A stretch of DNA of 64,000 nt from Mycolicibacterium septicum DSM 44393. GTDB taxonomy: Bacteria > Actinomycetota > Actinomycetes > Mycobacteriales > Mycobacteriaceae. The notes beneath the pieces were generated by a model. The model was not told where the DNA came from and ran no database searches. It was given only the letters and a program-made list of their open reading frames with translations. Both the position numbers and the translations under genes were made by a program. The stretch covers positions 31,792 to 95,791 of the forward strand of contig NZ_HG322954.1 of assembly GCF_000455325.1 (NCBI RefSeq), read 5' to 3'. Shown piece after piece: positions 35,918 through 45,541 of this stretch (positions are counted from its first letter, which is position 1; every line of letters begins with the position of its first letter).

Positions 35918-36964
35918 TTAGGCGCCGAGCTGGCGTTCGCGGCGGTGGGCCAACCAATCCTGGCCGGCCGGCAGGGAGGCGCACATGGTTGCCACACCCT
36001 CAGAAATCCAGCGCGGGCTACCCGGCAGCAATGTCATCCACCGCTGGCCGTCAGGGCTTTCGGAGTCCGTCTTGAGAACCCGACCCTCGAGTGTGTCGGT
36101 AATGGTGAGCACGTGTGCTGCGTGATCAATGCTCTCACGCGAGAATTGCTTGGCGCTCACGGTGATCTGGGCTGCAGACATATCAGCACTGGCCTGCACG
36201 ATGCGGGCCTGCAATGCGGACAAGCCCCATGCACGCAGTTCGCCGGACAGGTCGATCGACGGGTCGCGCTGCCAGCGCAGCAGCACCTGTTCGAGCGTGC
36301 CCGCACGCAAGTTGATGGCATCGAACTGGGCACGGGCTGCGTTCGTGCCGACGATGTCGTTGACCACGGCCGCAGGATCGCAGCCGCCCAGGTCGGTGAT
36401 GACCACTTCGTCGATCTCGTCGCGCTGATCGGCGTCTTGAGCCGCCGTCCCGCTGCTCGAAAGCGGGTCAGCAGCGTCGGCAGTCGGGGTCTCGGGATCC
36501 AGAGCCTGGCGGGACTGCCAGACCCGCGCAGCGCTGACCCACTGCCCGTCGCGGCAGCATAAAACGGCCACCCTGCGCGGCCCGAACCGGGCATTCCACG
36601 CCATCAGCGCCTCGTAGGCCAGGATCGGCTCCTCCAGCGGGTCCACACCCGGATCAAACACCGGTGGCGGGCCAGTGAGCTGATCCAGCTGACGAGTGGG
36701 CCGTTTGATGGTGACGGTGATCTGAAGGTCAGGCCGCCCCAACGTCCACATCCAGCGGTCGACGTCGACGTCGAGAGTGCGGCCCGAACAGATGCCTTGC
36801 TCTTGGAGGATCTGCAGTCCCGGATGACCGGGCAAGACCCGTTCGACAGCACCGATCGGACGGATCCTCAACGCTTCAGGCAGGCGCGAAACGCCAGCGA
36901 GCGCGGCTGTTAACCACAATCCTTCAGACGTGGTCGACAGCCGCGCTCCCGTGGTGTGGCTCAA
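35918..36964 (-). CDS. espG: EspG, chaperone for PE-PPE substrates
   Basis: A 348-residue soluble protein. Place after the Esx pair and before EspI and EccD, length and sequence (LSTTSEGLWLTAALAGVSRLP at the start, with the usual long middle) fit EspG, the cytosolic chaperone that binds the tip of PE-PPE heterodimers. Start overlaps the preceding esx gene by 4 bp. The region around residues 165-195 is an Asp/Ala-rich loop. The chaperone match to the PE/PPE pair in the same operon is expected. Confidence 0.82.
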   Translation of the reverse strand: MSHTTGARLSTTSEGLWLTAALAGVSRLPEALRIRPIGAVERVLPGHPGLQILQEQGICSGRTLDVDVDRWMWTLGRPDLQITVTIKRPTRQLDQLTGPPPVFDPGVDPLEEPILAYEALMAWNARFGPRRVAVLCCRDGQWVSAARVWQSRQALDPETPTADAADPLSSSGTAAQDADQRDEIDEVVITDLGGCDPAAVVNDIVGTNAARAQFDAINLRAGTLEQVLLRWQRDPSIDLSGELRAWGLSALQARIVQASADMSAAQITVSAKQFSRESIDHAAHVLTITDTLEGRVLKTDSESPDGQRWMTLLPGSPRWISEGVATMCASLPAGQDWLAHRRERQLGA

Positions 36965-37254
36965 ATCGCCTGGAATCCCGCGTTCACCGCACCGTCAGTG
37001 GTGTGCGCGTTCTCTGAAGCCCGGTTGATCGCCTGGCCGTGACGGTTGATGGTCTGGAACACCGTGTCGAACGCGGCGTCGATCTGGCGGTGCAGATCGT
37101 CGAGACCACCGAAGCCCATACCCGTCCAGTCCTGGCGAATCCCTTCGATCTGGGAGTGAGCCTGGCGTCGCTGCTCCTGCAGGTGAGACACCAGCCCGGT
37201 CTGAGAGGTGACGTGGTCACCCATCATGGCCCTGTCGTAGCGCATTGCTTCCAT
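36961..37254 (-). CDS. WXG100 protein (Esx) 2 of the ESX locus
   Basis: A 97-residue helical-hairpin protein with the WxG turn as DWTGMGF (Trp44). It has the length and helix pattern of EsxA/EsxB proteins and pairs with the adjacent gene product. A start at the ATG four codons in (37245) is also possible. Its stop overlaps espG by 4 bp. No YxxxD/E signal is seen after the second helix, so the partner would carry it. Confidence 0.85.
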   Translation of the reverse strand: MEAMRYDRAMMGDHVTSQTGLVSHLQEQRRQAHSQIEGIRQDWTGMGFGGLDDLHRQIDAAFDTVFQTINRHGQAINRASENAHTTDGAVNAGFQAI

Positions 37255-37303
37255 GGGTACTCAAATCCTTTCTTGGGCCGCTGCCGCGACCCGGTGCTCA
37301 AAG

Positions 37304-37612
37304 TCAGACAGCGGTGGTGCCCACGGACCCCAGCGCCGACGCGTTGTCCTGGTTGACCTGCGTGTACTGCGCGACACCCTTGCGCATCTGATCGATCGTC
37401 GCCTGGAACCGGGTGTGCACCTGGGTGCCCGTGTGAGCCACATCGGTGGAGGTGTTCACCGACATCACCGCGGCGATCCCGCTGAACCCGGTCCCGTTGA
37501 GGCTCTGGTTCATCGTCACGTACTTGCTCAGGCTGGCCACGACATCGTTGCCAATGCCCTCCAGCGCTGAAGCAGCCTGCAGGACTCTGCCTGGGTCGAC
37601 ATTCAAAGTCAT
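37304..37612 (-). CDS. WXG100-like protein (Esx) 1 of the ESX locus
   Basis: A 102-residue protein from the ATG at 37612. The helical hairpin turn reads NGTGFSG, so the Trp of WxG is replaced by Phe (FSG). After the second helix the export-signal position reads YTQVNQDNA (Tyr83, Asn87), with Asn where Asp or Glu is usual. Expected to form a secreted heterodimer with the next gene product, 49 bp downstream. Confidence 0.82.
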   Translation of the reverse strand: MTLNVDPGRVLQAASALEGIGNDVVASLSKYVTMNQSLNGTGFSGIAAVMSVNTSTDVAHTGTQVHTRFQATIDQMRKGVAQYTQVNQDNASALGSVGTTAV

Positions 37613-37692
37613 CGTACTAAATCCCTTTTCTCTCAACTGCTTTCGCTGTGTATGGAATTCTCATGTGTGCTGTTGCTCGCGTCCCCGCGGCT

Positions 37693-39087
37693 CTAGACCC
37701 CCTGCCCAGACGCGAATACGACACCCGTGTCGGTAAACACCGGCATGCCATCACCGAGGCCGTCCATCACTACCTGCTTGTCAGCCTCGGAAAGTTCCCG
37801 CGAACCACTGCCCTGTCCCCGCGCTCCTGCGGCCGCAGGAGCCATACCGCCATACATTCCGGGCGCTCCGGCCGCCGAAGCGCCACGCGCCACGGTCGTG
37901 GTCTCGCTGACGCCGGCAACCGGCACCTTGTCACCTTGACCCCACCAATTGCCCGGCAGCCCAACCGTTCCGGCCATCGGACCGCCAGCAGTCGGCTTGG
38001 TCAGCGCAGCGTTGATCGCCCCTACTCCGCCCCCGGCGGCGAAACCACCGTTGCCGCCGCCGATACCCGACGCACCCGAAGGACCAGCACTCAATGCGTT
38101 CACCGCAGGACTGTTCAATCCCGACCCGCCCAACGCCGCCGGGTTGATCAACGAGCTGCCCAAAGAGCCGACTTGACCCACGCTGGAAAACATTTGACCG
38201 CCCTGCCCCAGGCTGCCGCTCGCCGACTGTATGGCCTGCGTCGGGGCCTGCATCACCGAGCCGGACATCGCTTGGGCCGCAGACAACATATCCGGCTCGG
38301 CAGGCGCCTGGGCAGGGGTGGCACCAGGCTGCGTACCCGTTCCCGGCGCCGTCGTCCCAGAACCAGGACTCTGAGCCGCAGCCGGGGCCTGCCCAGCAAG
38401 CGCGGACGTGGCACCGGTGACCGCACCGGTCGTGGTGCCCACCGTCTGCGCTGCGGCCGCCATCCCTTCGCTGAGACCGGCGCCGAGCGCATGCGCTGCC
38501 GTGGTCGCCCCCTGGACACCCACCGCGAACATCGCCGCCGCAACCCCACCAGGGTTGGCTCCCATCGGAGAGGGCGTCAGTGGCACCTGCATCGCCGTGA
38601 CCAGCGGCATCGCCTCCACTTCGTAGCCGGTCGAGGCCGCAGCGTTCTGCCCCCAAAACCCCGTGTACTCAGCTTCGGTCTCGGCGATCGGAATCGTGTT
38701 GATCCCCAGAATGTTCGTCGACTCCAACACCGCATCGCGCACCCGATTGGCGATACACACCGAATAGTGCATCGACCCCGCCACCGCACCGGTGTACGCC
38801 GCGGTCATCCCGGCGATCATCCCGGCTGCCTTCTCCGCGTGCGCAGCCGCCAACGCGTTGTAAGCCGCCAGCGGTGTTGACGTCGTGACCATGCCCGTAC
38901 CGCCAGCACCTTGCCAAGACGGAGCAGTCGCCGCAGTCGTCACCATCTGCTGAATCGACTGCTCAGCATGCGTGGTGCCCACCGCCTGATAGGCCGCGAT
39001 CTCGGGGGCATGAGCGGCTGGACCCGCCCCCGAGGACAACCGGAAAGAATTCACTTCCGGCGGTAGCGCCCAAAAGTCAGCAATCAC
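37693..39087 (-). CDS. PPE family protein
   Basis: A 464-residue PPE protein. The start DFWALPPEVNS carries the PPE signature; the helical PPE domain fills about residues 1-175 with SWQGAGG at the hairpin turn. The C-terminal region is Gly/Ala/Pro-rich and low in complexity, ending in a short ordered segment. It pairs with the PE protein encoded 15 bp upstream, is bound by EspG and is exported through the ESX system. Confidence 0.93.
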   Translation of the reverse strand: MIADFWALPPEVNSFRLSSGAGPAAHAPEIAAYQAVGTTHAEQSIQQMVTTAATAPSWQGAGGTGMVTTSTPLAAYNALAAAHAEKAAGMIAGMTAAYTGAVAGSMHYSVCIANRVRDAVLESTNILGINTIPIAETEAEYTGFWGQNAAASTGYEVEAMPLVTAMQVPLTPSPMGANPGGVAAAMFAVGVQGATTAAHALGAGLSEGMAAAAQTVGTTTGAVTGATSALAGQAPAAAQSPGSGTTAPGTGTQPGATPAQAPAEPDMLSAAQAMSGSVMQAPTQAIQSASGSLGQGGQMFSSVGQVGSLGSSLINPAALGGSGLNSPAVNALSAGPSGASGIGGGNGGFAAGGGVGAINAALTKPTAGGPMAGTVGLPGNWWGQGDKVPVAGVSETTTVARGASAAGAPGMYGGMAPAAAGARGQGSGSRELSEADKQVVMDGLGDGMPVFTDTGVVFASGQGV

Positions 39088-39102
39088 CAGCGCGGCCCGC
39101 CA

Positions 39103-39405
39103 CTACAGCGCCAACTCGGCTGCGGTCAGCCCGTTGAACACCGCGTACGCCACACCGGACGTGCCCACCTGCGTCGCGAAAGCGGCACGCTGTGCGGCAC
39201 CAAGCCCGGCCTCGGTCAGGAAATTTGCCGAGTGCGCAGCGATCGCGGCCCGGATCGCCACCGACACTTCGTCGATGCCCATCGTGGCCGGGTTGGCCAT
39301 CGCCGGGGCCGCTCCGGTCAGCATTCCTGTCTGCACCGCGGTCCCCGCGGCTTCGCTGGCCGACTGCGCGGCCAGCATGATCGGATCAACGTCCATCATT
39401 CCCAT
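39103..39405 (-). CDS. PE family protein
   Basis: A 100-residue PE protein consisting only of the helical PE domain. The signature is VDP in place of Pro-Glu near the N-terminus. After the second helix the export signal reads YAVFNG, with Asn in the position usually filled by Asp or Glu. A start two codons in (39399) is also possible. Located between eccC and the PPE gene, as in ESX-2, -3 and -5. Confidence 0.9.
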   Translation of the reverse strand: MGMMDVDPIMLAAQSASEAAGTAVQTGMLTGAAPAMANPATMGIDEVSVAIRAAIAAHSANFLTEAGLGAAQRAAFATQVGTSGVAYAVFNGLTAAELAL

Positions 39406-39497
39406 GAGATCGGCCCCTCCCGACTCGTGTAGTGATTACTCGAAATTGAGGCTAACGCCCCAGCAAATGCAGTGCCAACCACTGACGCAAATATGTC

Positions 39498-42400
39498 TCA
39501 CAATTCCTCACTATGTGTCGACCGTTGTGTACCGCGCCAGCGTGGCGCCGTCCCCACCGGATCGGGCAAGGCCACCTGCGCGGGCGCCGCGACATCCCGC
39601 GTCGCGTACACACCTCGACCTGCCGGCTGATCTGCAGCGAACTGTTTGCCCAGGATCAGGCCTTCCGTGCGTGCGCCCGACATCACCAAAACAGGTGTCT
39701 GCATTGCTTTGAGCGACCCAATCAAGGGCGTGTACTCGGCCTTCGGCCACTCCTCGATCCGACGCGCCACGATCACATGCAAACCGACTTCGTCAGCACG
39801 TGACAGATATGCCGCCACGTTCGCCAGGGCAAATGGCTTGCCTGACCAGCTCGACTCCGAATGCCACGCCTCCAAGATGTGCTCGTTGTCGACGATGACG
39901 AAGATCTCCGGCCCGCTCCAGCGTCGGATACCCGAGGCGATCTCCTCCTGGGTCGCATCATCGGGACGTAGACGCGGATGCATCACCTCACGCAAGTGCG
40001 CATCGACATCCATGATCTGGTCTTGGCGCTGGACGTAGCCGCTTAGCATCCTGCCCGTCGGCACCCGCGGAGCTCCATCGCCGGCGAACTCGCGCACTTC
40101 GTATTCGCCGAGGTACTCCTCGGGCACGTACTGCACCAGCGCGTGGTCGGTGCTGATCACATAGATCTTGGCTTCATCAGGCCGATAGACGTCCATGATG
40201 CCTTGCGCCAGGGTGGCCAAACCGGCGGTTTTTCCGCAGTCTGCGGTACCGGCCAACACCAGGTGCGGGTGCTTGGAGAAGTCAGCCACCGCAGCGCGCA
40301 GTCCGATCTCTGACAATCCGAACGGGACCACCCCCTGACGAACCTCGCCCTCCACCTCAATATAACGCTGCCACATCTGGGTGCGAGACAGCTCTTTTGG
40401 CAGCATCCGCACCGTGGCCGCGCGTGGCCCGGCGATGCGGGTGATCATTGCGGCGGCGTCCGGATGAGCCGCATCAACCTGTTGGCCGTTGATGGTCAGC
40501 CAGGGCCGGCCGGTCTGGAAATGGTGGCCGAACATCGTGCGGCCGCGACCGACGATCCGTGTCGCTGCGGTCTGCTCGCCGCTGAGCTGCTGCTCCACGG
40601 CGTTGTCGTCACTGATGACTTCCTGCACGCCGTAGGGCACCGATTTGGCCACGTTGGGGTTCGGGTTGTGGTTGAGCTCGTCGGTGTCGGGCAGCTTCAA
40701 CTCCACGTTGGCCGAGAACAGCGTTGCCAACGTGGGCGTCGCCTTACCGGCAATGTAGCCGTCAGTGGAGATGATCAGATGCACCCCGTGCGCAGGCCCC
40801 TTGGCGCCAATGGCCTCGATGTCGGCCAGCAGGCCCTCTCCTGGCCGGGCCGTGAGCTGCTGGTAGCGCTCACGAAACGCCGTGAACCCGTCGATCACCA
40901 GGAATACGTCGCCGCCGAAGTTGTCCTCGGGCACCGCCATTCCTTTACCGCGGTCCTCCCCGAACTTGCGTGCACGGAACTTGGCGATGTCGATCCCCAT
41001 CCGCTGGAAATCGGCTTCACGCTGCTCGATCAACGTCAACATCTCAGCGACCGAGCGCCGCACACGCTCCTCCTGATCACCGCGAGCAAACGACACGACG
41101 TGCGGTAAGTCCTTGATGGCGTTGATATCTGTACCAGACATCGCAACGACGGCGAACTGAACGCGTTTCGGCGTGTAGGTCAATGCCGCCGACAGGATCA
41201 TCGTCGTCACCGCCGTCGTACGCCCCGAGGTACCGCGCCCAGGCACCAAGCAATTGGCGTCGGTCACATTCGGCGCATACACCCGCTGAACATGCTCGAA
41301 CGGTCGATCATCCAACCCCACCGCGAACAGCAGCGGCATCCGATCGGCCGATCCATAGTCCTCGTGCCAGGGCCGGTTGCGCAGACGACGCACCAGCTCA
41401 TCCGAGGGCAACGCCTCCAGCGGCGGGCACCAAATCGCATGGGGCACAAACGCCGAGCCCTCCTGGTTGCGCCGAATCGACCGCTGATAGGCCTCGATCT
41501 GCTTCAACGGTCGCCCATCAGCCCCCAGCAGCTGCGGCGCCGGCGCCACAATCTCTGCCGCGGCCTTCTGCGCAGGGTCGGGCACTGGCAACGGATCCAT
41601 CGGCAGCGCCGTGAACATCGCCGGCGCCACATAGCCCAATTCCTGCTTCACCATGGCCGCGGTCTGCACCTGCTCCGGTGCGGTGTATTCCTTTGACACA
41701 TACGCTGCCTGGAACCGTGTCAGCCTCGACGAGCCGATCACCTTCAGAAACCCAGCACCAGCTGCGCCCTGAGGAAGATGCTTAGCATCCGGGGTGCCGA
41801 TGATTTCACGCGAGTCGTTCTCATCGAGCACCCGCAAGGCCGCCCGGATCGGGACGTTCTTCATCGCGCCCTGGCCAGAGCCCAGCTCATGGCCGAGATA
41901 CTGCGACCACATGATCAAGCTCATGCCCAAACCGCGGCCCTGGCGGGTGATGAAGTCCGCGAGCTCCCTGGCCTCCTGGCCCTTGTCGGCGAACCACTGG
42001 GTGAACTCGTCAATGATGATGTACAGCCACGGCAGCGGTTCGAGGTTTTCGCCGCGGTGGATTCGCCACGACTCGTACTCCGAGACATCCTTGGCCCCCG
42101 CCGCGTCCAACCGGCGCTTGCGCCGATCAGCCTCACCCTTGAGACCTTCGGTCATGCGGTCCATCAAGACATCGCCACGCAGATCGGTCACCGCCGCCAC
42201 AACCTGCACGAAATCGCGGATCGCCGCCGCCGTCGTCGAACCCTTGAAATCAAAGAACGCGACGTTGAGCAGCTCCGGTGGATGCGTCAAGCACATACTG
42301 GTCACCAGGGTCTTGAGGAACTCCGACTTGCCAGAGCCCGTGAACCCGATGCCAATCATGTGGTTGCCCATGCCCTTGTACTGGGTCTCCTTGAAATCCA

Positions 42401-43916
42401 GCGACACAACCTCGCCGAATTCATCAACCGCAAACGGGAAACGGCCCCAGTCCGGCGACCACGGCGTCGACTCCGTCGGAGGCCCCGACCGCACCTTCGC
42501 ATACAGCCCGTCCAAGTCGGCCGCCAGCGCATCACCCGCGCCCGTCAGCGTCCCCAAATCCGGCGACGCCGTGACGCCCTCAATACCCGCATCGGCCACC
42601 GCCACCGCCCGCGACACATCCGCACTATGGCGGGCCATCTTGCGAGCGATCATCCGCGCGGAAGCCTCATCCAGATAATCCGGCTTGACAACTGCCTTGC
42701 CCGCCACGTCCGTCACCTGCGACTCGGTTACGAAATGCGTTGCCTTATCAGTGAACTCCAGCCCGCCACTTCGCCGCGCCGCCAACCGCATGAACGTCAC
42801 ACCGGCGACACCGCCACGTTTCGGCCGCGTCAGATCGTCCCACTCCGACCCGACCCGTTCCTGATCGCAGATCACCAGCATGTGCGGAACCTGCGCCGGC
42901 CCAGAACCATGCTCGTTACGCTCGTGGATACTCCTGCCGATCGCCGATTCCAGATCCAACGTCGACGTCCACACCATCCGCGCCGAACCACCCGTATCCG
43001 CCCGCGACAAATCCGGATGTTGATTGTGCGGCAACCATTTCAGCCAATCCCAACGCCGCGCATCATCAGTCAGCACCATCACCTGCAATGCACGCGGCGG
43101 ATGAAACACCGCCGCCTGCAACACCATCGACCGCACCAGCCCATACACCGGCTCCATACCCTCAGAACCGACAAAACCAATACCGGCGAAAGCACGCAGC
43201 GAAATGGGCTTCGCGATCCCAGCTACCGCCTGCTGATAGATGTCGAACTCCCGCTCGGCCTCAAACGTTGCCGGCTCATACTCAGCAGGCTCACCCTGAT
43301 CCTCCGAGGTGAACTCCACCGCCAGCTGCTGGCGCCCCACACCCATACGCACCCACCCGAACGCCATCGCCGTCAACTGCTGAGCCGACGGCTCGACGGG
43401 CTGGCCCTCAACCTGCCCCGCCACCAGTGGCGCCGCCGAGGGTTCGCGCTCCCACATCCGCGTAGACCCCACCAGGCCACGCAGCAGCGCTGGCTCAGGG
43501 TGAAAATGCTGCGCCTGCTCGAACTGAGCCTGCGCGATCTCTTGCGCCTCATCCCCCAGATCATCGAGATCGTTGAAGAAATCCTTGCGCGCAGCGTCCA
43601 GCTCGGAGCTGCTCATCGGGCGCTCACCGCCACCCTGCATCCGCCCACCGGCCACCATGCCGATCATCGATGCCATCAGCATGATCGGGAACAGGATCGA
43701 CATGATTCCCGTTGGGCCCGAACGCATCCCCGGCTGCGTCACGATCAGCGCAATCATGCCCAGTACGACCAGCACCACGATGATGATCAGGATCTTCTGC
43801 CAACCAGGCATCGGAAGCCTGACCGGATTCACCAGCCGCTGCGGCAGCGACTTCTTCCCACCCGGAACCGTCGGCGGCTTATCCAGCTCACCCGGACGAA
43901 ACGGAACAGTCCCCAT
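39498..43916 (-). CDS. eccC: EccC, FtsK/SpoIIIE-type ESX motor ATPase (fused EccCa-EccCb)
   Basis: A 1472-residue protein from the ATG at 43916, preceded by AGGGGG and 5 bp after the eccB stop; the frame extends upstream into eccB but that is not credible. Two membrane segments (about residues 41-60 and 70-90), a stalk domain, then three ATPase domains. P-loops are GFTGSGKSEF (about residue 525), GRGTSGRTT (about 894) and AGTADCGKT (about 1223). Domain 1 has an intact IIIDEF Walker B. Domain 2 has Arg instead of the Walker A Lys. EccC recognises signal-bearing substrates and powers secretion. Confidence 0.95.
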   Translation of the reverse strand: MGTVPFRPGELDKPPTVPGGKKSLPQRLVNPVRLPMPGWQKILIIIVVLVVLGMIALIVTQPGMRSGPTGIMSILFPIMLMASMIGMVAGGRMQGGGERPMSSSELDAARKDFFNDLDDLGDEAQEIAQAQFEQAQHFHPEPALLRGLVGSTRMWEREPSAAPLVAGQVEGQPVEPSAQQLTAMAFGWVRMGVGRQQLAVEFTSEDQGEPAEYEPATFEAEREFDIYQQAVAGIAKPISLRAFAGIGFVGSEGMEPVYGLVRSMVLQAAVFHPPRALQVMVLTDDARRWDWLKWLPHNQHPDLSRADTGGSARMVWTSTLDLESAIGRSIHERNEHGSGPAQVPHMLVICDQERVGSEWDDLTRPKRGGVAGVTFMRLAARRSGGLEFTDKATHFVTESQVTDVAGKAVVKPDYLDEASARMIARKMARHSADVSRAVAVADAGIEGVTASPDLGTLTGAGDALAADLDGLYAKVRSGPPTESTPWSPDWGRFPFAVDEFGEVVSLDFKETQYKGMGNHMIGIGFTGSGKSEFLKTLVTSMCLTHPPELLNVAFFDFKGSTTAAAIRDFVQVVAAVTDLRGDVLMDRMTEGLKGEADRRKRRLDAAGAKDVSEYESWRIHRGENLEPLPWLYIIIDEFTQWFADKGQEARELADFITRQGRGLGMSLIMWSQYLGHELGSGQGAMKNVPIRAALRVLDENDSREIIGTPDAKHLPQGAAGAGFLKVIGSSRLTRFQAAYVSKEYTAPEQVQTAAMVKQELGYVAPAMFTALPMDPLPVPDPAQKAAAEIVAPAPQLLGADGRPLKQIEAYQRSIRRNQEGSAFVPHAIWCPPLEALPSDELVRRLRNRPWHEDYGSADRMPLLFAVGLDDRPFEHVQRVYAPNVTDANCLVPGRGTSGRTTAVTTMILSAALTYTPKRVQFAVVAMSGTDINAIKDLPHVVSFARGDQEERVRRSVAEMLTLIEQREADFQRMGIDIAKFRARKFGEDRGKGMAVPEDNFGGDVFLVIDGFTAFRERYQQLTARPGEGLLADIEAIGAKGPAHGVHLIISTDGYIAGKATPTLATLFSANVELKLPDTDELNHNPNPNVAKSVPYGVQEVISDDNAVEQQLSGEQTAATRIVGRGRTMFGHHFQTGRPWLTINGQQVDAAHPDAAAMITRIAGPRAATVRMLPKELSRTQMWQRYIEVEGEVRQGVVPFGLSEIGLRAAVADFSKHPHLVLAGTADCGKTAGLATLAQGIMDVYRPDEAKIYVISTDHALVQYVPEEYLGEYEVREFAGDGAPRVPTGRMLSGYVQRQDQIMDVDAHLREVMHPRLRPDDATQEEIASGIRRWSGPEIFVIVDNEHILEAWHSESSWSGKPFALANVAAYLSRADEVGLHVIVARRIEEWPKAEYTPLIGSLKAMQTPVLVMSGARTEGLILGKQFAADQPAGRGVYATRDVAAPAQVALPDPVGTAPRWRGTQRSTHSEEL

Positions 43917-43921
43917 TTTGT

Positions 43922-45412
43922 TTATCCCCCTGCCTGACCAGCTGAACCTGGAAGTGCGACCGCGGCGCCAGGCGCCGCGCCGTGAGCCGTCAACGCCGCT
44001 GCACGTGACAGCTCCGGACCGGCCGGCCACACCTGCAACATCGACCACGGCGCCAACCGGGCCTGCTGCAACTTCAACCCGAGCCCCTGCATCCCGTTGT
44101 TGTCACCGAACGGCACCCCGTAGCGGATGCCCGTAACATCTAGCAGCCACAGTGTCTGCCGAGCCGGGGAGTCCGGTGCTGAGCCCGTCGTGGACACGAA
44201 CGTCGCCGGCTCGGCAGAAAACACCACCTGATCGGCCTGCACCCCGCGGTTGCCGCCGCCGACCAGCGGTGTCGCCGCCCGAGCCTGCTCGACAGTGACC
44301 GGCAGGATCCGCGACGCCAACAACTTCAACCGGCCCTGCCGGTCATCAATACCGCGCTCCCACGCCGAACACGTCACGGTCAGATCACGGCTATCGACGA
44401 TCTGCAGCGGCGACTCCGGATAGAAATCCACATCCAGCACATGCCGCGTCGGCACCTTGGCCAGCCGATCAGGGGCCACCCGCGGCGCCGTCGCCATACC
44501 GAAGGTGTCACGCTGGCGCAGCATCTCAGCCACCACCGGCGAAATCGCCTGCACCCCGTCACCGGTCACCACATAAAAGTGATCCTTCGACGTCGCCATA
44601 TCCCGCGTCACCACGACCGCCCCGTTCACCAACGGCAGCCCCAGATTCACCGGCGCCGGGGCGCCAGCATCCGGAACCACAGGCACCACCAGGCGCCCAC
44701 CGGCCGGGATCGCGTCATACAACGCCCGTGACATCTGGACCACCGGCCGCCCCGGCTCGATGCCCAGTGGCCCAGCCACCGCACGATCAGACAGGTCGAT
44801 CGGCATCCGGACACCACCGGTCACCACATACGACTGGTTCTCGAACGACATCAGCACCGCATGTCCCGAATCGAGGTCCACCGCACTGCCACCAGGTGTC
44901 AAGACACCGTTGATCCCGGTCACCACCGGCAAACCAGCCAACGTCGGCGACGCACTGTCACACACCGCCCAGCGCGAAGTCTCCGGCGATAGCGCCACCG
45001 GCGTGGCCACCGGCGCACCGGCGATCCCCACCGTGGGGCCCTTCGGCATCTTCGCGATCTCACCGTCACCGACCGTCGCAGCCTGATCCGGGCTGCCCGC
45101 GATCAACTGCGCCGACACCAAATTCAGCGCCGGATACAGCCGCCCATCGCCCAAATTGACATAGATCGCGTGCCGGCTATCCGCCACGACCTTCGTCTGA
45201 CCCACCTGGCCATCCGGACGCCACCACCCGACCACGGTGAACCCGACCGCGAGAACCACAGCCACCGCCAGCGACGTCCACACGGCCAGCTTCGGGTTTC
45301 TCTCCCACTCCACATCCATCGCCACAGACCGACGCAACAGACCATGTGCGAGCCGCCTCCGCAGAAACCAATAAGCAGAGGCTTGAGCTTTCGACGCCAA
45401 ATTCACCGGCAT
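43922..45412 (-). CDS. eccB: EccB, ESX membrane complex component
   Basis: A 496-residue protein from the ATG at 45412 (MPVNLASKAQASAYWFLRRR), which matches the conserved EccB N-terminus; the frame extends 18 codons further up. A basic cytosolic N-terminus, one membrane segment (about residues 43-65) and a large periplasmic part with two conserved-looking Cys (WAVCDSAS and VTCSAWERG). EccB forms the periplasmic roof of the complex. It is followed by eccC with a 5-bp gap. Confidence 0.95.
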   Translation of the reverse strand: MPVNLASKAQASAYWFLRRRLAHGLLRRSVAMDVEWERNPKLAVWTSLAVAVVLAVGFTVVGWWRPDGQVGQTKVVADSRHAIYVNLGDGRLYPALNLVSAQLIAGSPDQAATVGDGEIAKMPKGPTVGIAGAPVATPVALSPETSRWAVCDSASPTLAGLPVVTGINGVLTPGGSAVDLDSGHAVLMSFENQSYVVTGGVRMPIDLSDRAVAGPLGIEPGRPVVQMSRALYDAIPAGGRLVVPVVPDAGAPAPVNLGLPLVNGAVVVTRDMATSKDHFYVVTGDGVQAISPVVAEMLRQRDTFGMATAPRVAPDRLAKVPTRHVLDVDFYPESPLQIVDSRDLTVTCSAWERGIDDRQGRLKLLASRILPVTVEQARAATPLVGGGNRGVQADQVVFSAEPATFVSTTGSAPDSPARQTLWLLDVTGIRYGVPFGDNNGMQGLGLKLQQARLAPWSMLQVWPAGPELSRAAALTAHGAAPGAAVALPGSAGQAGG

Positions 45413-45541
45413 AGATCGAACCGTAACCGCAACGACCCACCCACACCCACCATCAATTTCAAGCACCCTCGATCCGAGCGCCGCATGGCCATGGCGCCGC
45501 CCGCGAAGAAGGTGCGGAGCTGCCGCTGGCCCTGCACAGGG

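Noticed and set aside
37648..38880. 410-codon open frame on the plus strand
   Set aside because: Antisense shadow of the PPE gene; Arg-rich low-complexity product.
41778..43937. 719-codon open frame on the plus strand
   Set aside because: It lies antisense to eccC. The product is Arg/His-rich and without motifs, as expected of a shadow frame in GC-rich DNA.
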